From NCBI GenBank assembly GCA_020859745.1, contig JAJBVQ010000082.1, forward strand, positions 1 to 5,242: DNA of 5,242 bases, read 5' to 3'. The position numbers and the translations under genes are program-made. How positions within the stretch are numbered: position 1 is the stretch's first letter; each line of letters opens with the position of its first letter. Below, one piece after another: positions 1 to 3,241 of the stretch. The notes under the pieces are model-generated. The model saw nothing but the letters and a program-made list of their open reading frames with translations, did not search any database and had not been told where the DNA came from. This DNA comes from Rikenellaceae bacterium (GTDB taxonomy: Bacteria > Bacteroidota > Bacteroidia > Bacteroidales > Rikenellaceae).

Positions 1-75
1 GCGACCCCTGACCGGGAGCTGCCGCCGACCCCCAATTTGCGGGATTTCCGGGGAGGGATCACTTTCAATTCATAG
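1..75 (+). CDS. Possible 3' end of a gene entering from the left (unidentified)
   Basis: Frame 1 is open from the first base to a TAG at 73-75 and gives 24 residues ending RDFRGGITFNS. The codons are rich in G/C at third positions, as in the confident genes here. The other two plus frames give less convincing peptides, one stopping within the first nine bases. An arginine/glycine-rich strand ending close to an aromatic residue resembles the last beta-strand of Bacteroidota outer-membrane proteins such as TonB-dependent receptors, but 24 residues cannot establish this. It could also be chance. Confidence 0.3.
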   Translation, partial: ATPDRELPPTPNLRDFRGGITFNS

Positions 76-214
76 GTGATCTTTGGGCGGGGCCTGAAGC
101 GTGCGTTTTTCTGGTTGCGGTGTTTTCTCCCGGAGGGTTTGTCTTTTTGCAGAAAGGGGGCGATGGCCGGGTAGCTTGGTTCGTTTGTGGATGGCGCACA
201 CTCCTTTTTACAGT

Positions 215-600
215 TTCCGGCGGTTGCTGGGCTTTAGCCTTAAGGTTTGTCTCGGCGGCGGAGAGCGTGAGCCCGAAGCCGCTTTGGGCTGTGAGCGAGT
301 AGCTAAGTTCCCGCGTCAGCGGCGGCCTTTGCGCCGGGCCGCGAAGCGGCCGGGGGGGACAGCGCGAGGCCGAATCGGGTAATTTACGGTCGATAGGCTC
401 GCTCGCGCGATCTATAGTTCGCAGAGTAGAAAAAAAATTCCGTGACAGCAGTGTCTTCGATCGCTGAGACACTTGAGCGGCACGGGGGCACGCCGAGGAC
501 AAATAAGGCGAATCAAAATGCTGTGCCAGCGGCGGCTTCGACTTACGGTGTTAGTTTTAACGCGTACGGCTGTCCTTGGGATCATTCCCGCCTCTTGCCC
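215..600 (+). repeat. Degenerate duplicated non-coding unit, copy 1
   Basis: Several short blocks here recur in the same order and orientation in 1137-1430. They are: 215-232 versus 1137-1154 (13 of 18 bases); 249-280 versus 1178-1218 (GTCTC, GGCGGCG, GTGAGC and CCGAAGCC shared, with a 7-nt insertion in copy 2); 534-541 versus 1253-1260 (GGCTTCGA); 555-564 versus 1283-1292 (TTTTAACGCG); and 574-600 versus 1406-1430 (CCTTGGGA, then GCCTCTTG). The spacers differ in length. Copy 1 has about 250 nt between the CCGAAGCC and GGCTTCGA blocks where copy 2 has about 34. It has 9 nt where copy 2 carries the large hairpin. No single block is decisive, but the collinear order makes common origin likely. 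Confidence 0.5.
450..473. other. Small hairpin, possible weak minus-strand terminator
   Basis: AGTGTCT (450-456) and AGACACT (467-473) form a 7-bp stem around a 10-nt loop. Read on the minus strand, the stem lies downstream of FISUMP cassette A and is followed, after about 12 nt, by a run of eight T (the A-run on the plus strand near 430-437). That spacing is too long for a classical intrinsic terminator, so the function is uncertain. Confidence 0.3.
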
Positions 601-618
601 GCCGGCGCTCTTGTCTTT

Positions 619-659
619 CCCTTCCGTATCCCCGTCACTCCCGTACGCAGCGGACAGGA
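619..659 (-). repeat. 3' constant block of cassette A (41-bp perfect repeat)
   Basis: This block is the exact reverse complement of 3082-3122, 41 of 41 bases by eye. On the minus strand it covers the last codons of cassette A (PVRCVRE), the TGA stop, and 16 nt of non-coding sequence beyond it (CGGGGATACGGAAGGG). Identity ends two bases further on. Perfect identity that includes wobble positions and non-coding bases points to recent copying or DNA-level function, not only to protein-level constraint. Confidence 0.85.
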
Positions 660-949
660 AAGCCGTATGAACGGCCGTGGAACGTGTAGGCCTGCAGGAC
701 GAGCGGGGTGTAGAAGCTGGTGCTGGTCGCTGAGGTTCCGGTAGTTGTGGCGGACCATATTTGGCTGTAAGTGGCGACGATGTCCGGGAAGCCTCCGGAT
801 ATGTTCCGCCGCCCAGAATAGGGGTACCACGCGGTTCCGCCTTGTCCCACGCCGCTGAAGGTGCGGCCTTTGGTATCCCTGTCGCCCGATTCCGGGCCGT
901 TGTCCGATGTGAAAGCATGCCACGGACTGCGCTCGTCGTCATAGTTGAG

Positions 950-982
950 CGGCACCCGCCATCCCGCCGGGCAGGGATCGAA
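950..982 (-). repeat. 5' constant block of cassette A
   Basis: On the minus strand these 33 bases encode FDPCPAGWRVP and match 2762-2794 of cassette B at 31 of 33 positions; both differences are third-codon-position changes. Upstream of this block the two cassettes have no evident similarity, so it marks the left edge of shared sequence. Confidence 0.75.
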
Positions 983-993
983 GTCGCTTCGGC

Positions 994-1009
994 GGTGCCG
1001 CTCGGCACC
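994..1009. repeat. Short palindrome next to the cassette A left edge
   Basis: GGTGCCG (994-1000) and CGGCACC (1003-1009) form a 7-bp inverted repeat with a 2-nt centre. It lies 12 nt beyond the point where cassette A homology stops. No function is evident; its position at the junction is the only reason to list it. Confidence 0.35.
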
Positions 1010-1050
1010 CGATCCGGGCTGTAACTACCCTAATTTTACGGGGCTGTATA

Positions 1051-1068
1051 TGTTTCGAGCCCGAAACA
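1051..1068. other. 7-bp perfect hairpin in the gap between cassette A and the promoter box
   Basis: TGTTTCG (1051-1057) pairs with CGAAACA (1062-1068) around the loop AGCC. No T-run follows on either strand, so it is not an obvious intrinsic terminator. Confidence 0.4.
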
Positions 1069-1126
1069 GTCCAGTCGCTCTGCGGGTCTGAGAAATAGAA
1101 GGTGCCGCGGGCTGTTGAATTTTTCG

Positions 1127-1134
1127 TATCTTTG
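1127..1134 (+). promoter_or_regulatory. Probable Bacteroidota -7 promoter box (TATCTTTG)
   Basis: The octamer TATCTTTG matches the TAnnTTTG consensus of the Bacteroidota primary sigma factor exactly and is identical to the box in front of gcvP. No good TTG-type -33 element lies 19-21 nt upstream; a TTG at 1115-1117 is too close. If it is active, transcription would start near 1140 and run about 325 nt through two structured regions before the start codon at 1466. It could instead produce a separate small RNA. Confidence 0.5.
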
Positions 1135-1136
1135 TA

Positions 1137-1430
1137 TTCCAGCGGTCAGGGGGCGTGGCTCTCTATGTCGTGTTGCAGTCTCCGGCGGCGAACAGAGTGA
1201 GCCGCGTAGCCCGAAGCCACCCCGGGCGAAGGGCTGCAAGCATCCCTCCGCTGGCTTCGAGCCTGTGATAATGTTCTTACAATTTTAACGCGCTTCGTTC
1301 CCAAAAAGTTCCAGTTTAGTCTTCGAAGCATCAACGAAGGAAGCTCCTTGCGTTGCCAATACGGCACACGCTTGGGGTTATTCTTCGTTGGGGCGGCTGG
1401 AACTGCCTTGGGACCGATAGCCTCTTGTCG
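1137..1430 (+). repeat. Degenerate duplicated non-coding unit, copy 2, with internal stem
   Basis: This is the second copy of the unit at about 215-600, sharing five collinear blocks with it. It contains an 8-bp perfect stem, CGAAGCCA (1212-1219) with TGGCTTCG (1252-1259), around 32 nt that can form a smaller AGGG/CCCT hairpin. In copy 1 the block after CCGAAGCC can instead form GCCGCT (278-283) with AGCGGC (318-323) around 34 nt, so a stem of similar geometry recurs with different bases. Copy 2 additionally holds the large palindrome at 1299-1413. Confidence 0.5.
1299..1413 (+). other. Large imperfect palindrome, about 115 nt; structured RNA or mobile hairpin
   Basis: The arms pair in nested segments. 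TCCCAA (1299-1304) pairs with TTGGGA (1408-1413), and AGTTCCAG (1307-1314) with CTGGAACT (1397-1404). CAACGAAG (1332-1339), extended by GA, pairs with TTCTTCGTTG (1381-1390). CTCC (1344-1347) pairs with GGGG (1374-1377), including one G-T pair. GCGTTGCC (1350-1357) pairs with GGCA plus ACGC (1363-1371, one bulged C), closing on the 5-nt loop AATAC. The inner part from 1332 to 1390 is an almost continuous hairpin. The left arm also contains the self-complementary CTTCGAAG (1321-1328). The element ends 52 nt before the start codon at 1466 and could be a 5'-leader structure, a small RNA, or a MITE-like palindromic element. No family was recognised. Confidence 0.65.
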
Positions 1431-1465
1431 TGTGCCTTTTTCATATTTTACTTCTACGGAAAAAG

Positions 1466-2662
1466 ATGCGCTACGGGGTCTTTTTATTTTTCTTATTCTT
1501 GCTGGTTTCCGGCGCGGGGGCGCAGGAGCACCAGCGGTTGATCGTGACACCGGGAGGAACGGGGACTACGGTGACTGACTGGCTTACTCATCGTCAACGG
1601 TCGGGCTCGCTGGCGGCGGTGGCCGCCTTTGCGGACGCGTGGCGGGCGGAGCTGGGGGCGGGAAATGTTTTCCTGGTCGATATGCCGGTGCGGAAGTTGC
1701 CGCTGGGCGACCGTATCTATGCGACGCTGGGGGATAGCTCGCTAAGGGGCCGTGTGATGCGGAAAATAGGGTATGCGGCTGATGGTGAGCGCGATTCGGT
1801 GCTGGCGCTGTTCGGGGTGACGCGTGGTGCGGTGGATTCGCTGGGCGATACGGAGTGGCTGGTGGCGGATCGTTATGTGGTGGACGGACGCTCGGCGGTC
1901 AGGGTCAAACGGCAGGATTTCAGCGGGATTCGTTCCTCTTTGGAGTATGGAAAGTGGTTCGCGGAGGACGAGTGGCGGGTGAGGCGGTTTTTCCTTGACA
2001 CGGTGACGGAGTTGGACACGCTCGTTAGGACGCAGGAGGGCTTTTTCGGGCCGTCGGCGTTCGCGGATCTGTTCCACCGGTTTCATTTCGATGTAGCCAA
2101 AGGGGCGGAGGTGTCGTTTTTCGCGCCGTCGGTGATGGATGGTTCTGTACCGAAGGGGGCGTTGTGCCTGGGGGATGTATTGCGGCTGTTCCGGTTCGAC
2201 AATGAATTGGTCACGGTGCGACTCTCCGGGCGGCAGCTTAAAGAGTTTATGGAGAAGGTGTTCGGGATGCGCTTTTTCCGGATCACGGGGCCGCAGTCGG
2301 ATCTGGTGCGGCTCAAGGTGCCGTATTACTTGCATGACGATGTGGCGGGCATCCGGTTCCGGGTGGATTTGACGGCGCGGTACGGCCATCGGGTGACGAT
2401 CTACGAAACGGAACGGGGCGAAAAGTTCGATCCGGAGCGGATGTATACCGTGGCGCTCAATTCGTTCCGGGCGCGGGATTTGGCGGAGATGGGGTTGCAG
2501 CCGGTGGTTGTGGCGGAAGATTACCGATTGGCGTTGGCGAAATGGTTGTTGGAGCATCCGCATTTGTCGCCGCGGGCGCGGGACAACTGGTCGGCGGGGC
2601 CGGAGCGGTGGGTGAAGGCGATCGCGGAGCGCGAGCGGCGGACGATTTTCCCCGAAAAATAG
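1466..2662 (+). CDS. Secreted protein with 5'-nucleotidase C-terminal-like domain, probable pseudoenzyme
   Basis: This encodes 398 residues. I chose the ATG at 1466 over the in-frame ATG at 1430 because it begins a clean signal peptide: MRYG, a hydrophobic core to residue 14, and an AGA cleavage motif before Q20. It also follows an A-rich stretch (GGAAAAAG). There is no lipobox cysteine, so export to the periplasm is likely. Residues about 193-345 resemble the C-terminal domain of 5'-nucleotidases (PF02872 type): FADLFHRFHFDVAKGAEVSF, then PKGALCLGDVLRLFRFDNELVTV with LSGRQLKEFMEKVFG, and later DPERMYTVALNSFRA (322-336). The usual GGxR substrate loop is replaced by SVMDG (222-226). Residues 47-103 faintly recall a metallophosphatase start, but DxH, GD, GNHE and GHxH are absent, and only H22 and H42 occur before residue 204. 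Bifunctional relatives are usually 500 residues or more. Binding, inhibition or a structural role is more likely than hydrolysis. Cassette B follows its stop directly, with no terminator visible. Confidence 0.8.
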   Translation: MRYGVFLFFLFLLVSGAGAQEHQRLIVTPGGTGTTVTDWLTHRQRSGSLAAVAAFADAWRAELGAGNVFLVDMPVRKLPLGDRIYATLGDSSLRGRVMRKIGYAADGERDSVLALFGVTRGAVDSLGDTEWLVADRYVVDGRSAVRVKRQDFSGIRSSLEYGKWFAEDEWRVRRFFLDTVTELDTLVRTQEGFFGPSAFADLFHRFHFDVAKGAEVSFFAPSVMDGSVPKGALCLGDVLRLFRFDNELVTVRLSGRQLKEFMEKVFGMRFFRITGPQSDLVRLKVPYYLHDDVAGIRFRVDLTARYGHRVTIYETERGEKFDPERMYTVALNSFRARDLAEMGLQPVVVAEDYRLALAKWLLEHPHLSPRARDNWSAGPERWVKAIAERERRTIFPEK

Positions 2663-3106
2663 TGCGGCAATGGTTCCGGCTTCTATTTCGGGGCCGCAGG
2701 AACGTTGGACTGGACATCGCCGCAGAACGACGCATTGTGGCAGGACGGGGTAAAGACTCTTTTCGACCCCTGCCCGGCGGGTTGGCGGGTGCCGCGAAGC
2801 GGTGCGGGAAGCCTTTGCCCGTGGAGCGCTTTTACCCATGAGAACGGCCCCTGGCGCGACTTCGGTATAGGAGCATCGGGAGGCCGGGAATGGAATTTTA
2901 CCGGGGCGACGATATGGTATCCGGCGTGCGGTCTGCGCCATGCCACATCGGGAAAGACCAACAATTACGGCCGTTACCAGTGGCTCTGGTGTACCACGGT
3001 CGTCGATGCCGAAAGCTACCGGTTCCGTTACGACCAGAACAGTCTACAGCCCAGTGCCGGCGGTGTCCGCGGCGATGGCTCTCCTGTCCGCTGCGTACGG
3101 GAGTGA
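2663..3106 (+). pseudogene. Start-less FISUMP (Fib_succ_major) domain cassette B
   Basis: The frame is open for 147 codons from immediately after the TAG of the preceding gene to a TGA at 3104-3106. It is in phase with that gene and contains no ATG; the earliest alternative start is TTG at 2705. The peptide reads as a FISUMP C-terminal part: GSGFYFG, LDW, LWQDGVKTLFDPCPAGWRVP, PW-AFT-ENGP, WYP-CGLR, YQWLWCTT, and the terminal GSPVRCVRE. In complete relatives this segment follows a signal peptide or lipobox and further domains, none of which is present. Compared with cassette A it extends about 33 codons further upstream within the family. No ribosome-binding context or promoter is seen. Independent translation is unlikely, and a fusion product would need TAG readthrough, for which there is no evidence. 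A silent recombination donor or a gene remnant fits best. Confidence 0.75.
2762..2794 (+). repeat. 5' constant block of cassette B
   Basis: These 33 bases encode FDPCPAGWRVP and match 982-950 on the minus strand at 31 of 33 positions. After it the two cassettes diverge quickly, except for patches around the PW-AFT--NGP motif. Confidence 0.75.
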
Positions 3107-3122
3107 CGGGGATACGGAAGGG
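3082..3122 (+). repeat. 3' constant block of cassette B (41-bp perfect repeat)
   Basis: This block is the exact inverted copy of 619-659. It contains the codons for PVRCVRE, the TGA at 3104-3106 and 16 non-coding bases after the stop. With its partner it forms a 41-bp inverted repeat about 2.4 kb apart that encloses the nucleotidase-like gene. Confidence 0.85.
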
Positions 3123-3241
3123 GGAGACGGCGATCCGCAAGGCGATCTAGCGAAGTTCGGGTTTAGCCGGCCACGTGCTTGCGGAATCCCGGAAAAGAGT
3201 TGTATCTTTGTTCCTTTAAGATTTTAAAAATAGTTACATAC
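3107..3241. other. Spacer between cassette B and gcvP
   Basis: It contains the 16-nt non-coding tail of the 41-bp repeat (3107-3122), a small direct repeat GGCGATC (3129-3135 and 3141-3147), and the gcvP promoter and leader. I found no convincing terminator hairpin, so transcription arriving from the left could read into gcvP. Confidence 0.5.
3179..3210 (+). promoter_or_regulatory. Bacteroidota-type promoter of gcvP
   Basis: A TTG at 3179-3181 (-33 element) and TATCTTTG at 3203-3210 (exact TAnnTTTG -7 box) are separated by 21 nt, within the usual spacing for Bacteroidota. The start of transcription should fall near 3215, giving a short, A/T-rich leader of about 25 nt before the ATG at 3242, with no Shine-Dalgarno motif. 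The leader is too short for a glycine riboswitch. Confidence 0.75.

Larger units (their letters stand above)
76..618. other. Gene-free stretch carrying a degenerate repeat copy and small hairpins
   Basis: I see no credible gene here. The open frames on both strands are rich in Arg, Pro, Ser and Gly, have no recognisable domain, and look like products of GC-rich sequence. The stretch contains copy 1 of a duplicated non-coding unit (about 215-600). It also contains a GC hairpin (GGCCGC 337-342 with GCGGCC 346-351, loop GAA), a second hairpin at 450-473, and a small GGGA/TCCC hairpin at 578-589. No exact TAnnTTTG box was found in it; the closest is 78-85, with one mismatch and no suitable -33 element. 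Confidence 0.6.
635..1024 (-). pseudogene. Start-less FISUMP (Fib_succ_major) domain cassette A
   Basis: Reading leftward from 1024, the frame is open for 129 codons to a TGA at 637-635 and contains no ATG. Recognisable homology begins at 982 with FDPCPAGWRVP and ends in GFPVRCVRE. These are hallmarks of the start and end of the FISUMP or Fibrobacter succinogenes major paralogous domain, a C-type-lectin-like fold found at the C-terminus of Bacteroidota surface lipoproteins and fimbrial proteins. The 115 codons from FDP to the stop match cassette B in length (114) and in scattered motifs (PW-AFT--NGP, WYP--G-R), but the middle is highly divergent. The residues encoded upstream of 982 do not resemble the family, so the homology ends sharply there. 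No signal peptide, lipobox or promoter is visible. It is either a decayed gene fragment or a silent donor segment; the intact frame argues against long neutral decay. Confidence 0.75.

Noticed and set aside
101..382. Open frame of 93 codons on the plus strand
   Set aside because: Arg/Gly-rich, overlaps the repeat blocks at 215-280 and a GC hairpin, and lacks an A-rich start context.
65..502. Open frame of 145 codons on the minus strand
   Set aside because: Low-complexity composition rich in Ser, Pro, Thr and Arg, no domain, and it overlaps the repeat unit blocks. It is most likely non-coding.
1332..1393. Integron attC-like recombination site in the large palindrome
   Set aside because: GTTGGGG at 1387-1393 loosely resembles an R' core, but the matching R'' core (RYYYAAC) is not satisfied at 1329-1335, and no integrase or gene-cassette layout is present.
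1430..1465. Upstream in-frame ATG at 1430 for the nucleotidase-like gene
   Set aside because: It would add MCLFHILLLRKK in front of a complete signal peptide. The ATG at 1466 has the A-rich upstream context and gives a normal signal sequence.
2660..2662. Stop-codon readthrough producing a nucleotidase-FISUMP fusion
   Set aside because: The frame continuity is real, but nothing in the sequence indicates readthrough or recoding, and one in three insertions would be in frame by chance.
1742..2941. Long open frame on the minus strand (399 codons) opposite the nucleotidase-like gene and cassette B
   Set aside because: It is very rich in Arg, Pro and His without domains, and it overlaps two coding frames with clear family motifs on the plus strand.
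635..3106. Template/variable repeat pair of a diversity-generating retroelement
   Set aside because: FISUMP-like folds are known variable proteins of such systems, but the two cassettes differ at all kinds of bases and not mainly at template adenines. No reverse transcriptase gene is visible in the window.
3107..3241. Glycine riboswitch in front of gcvP
   Set aside because: The predicted leader after the promoter is only about 25 nt, and no tandem aptamer-like structure is present.
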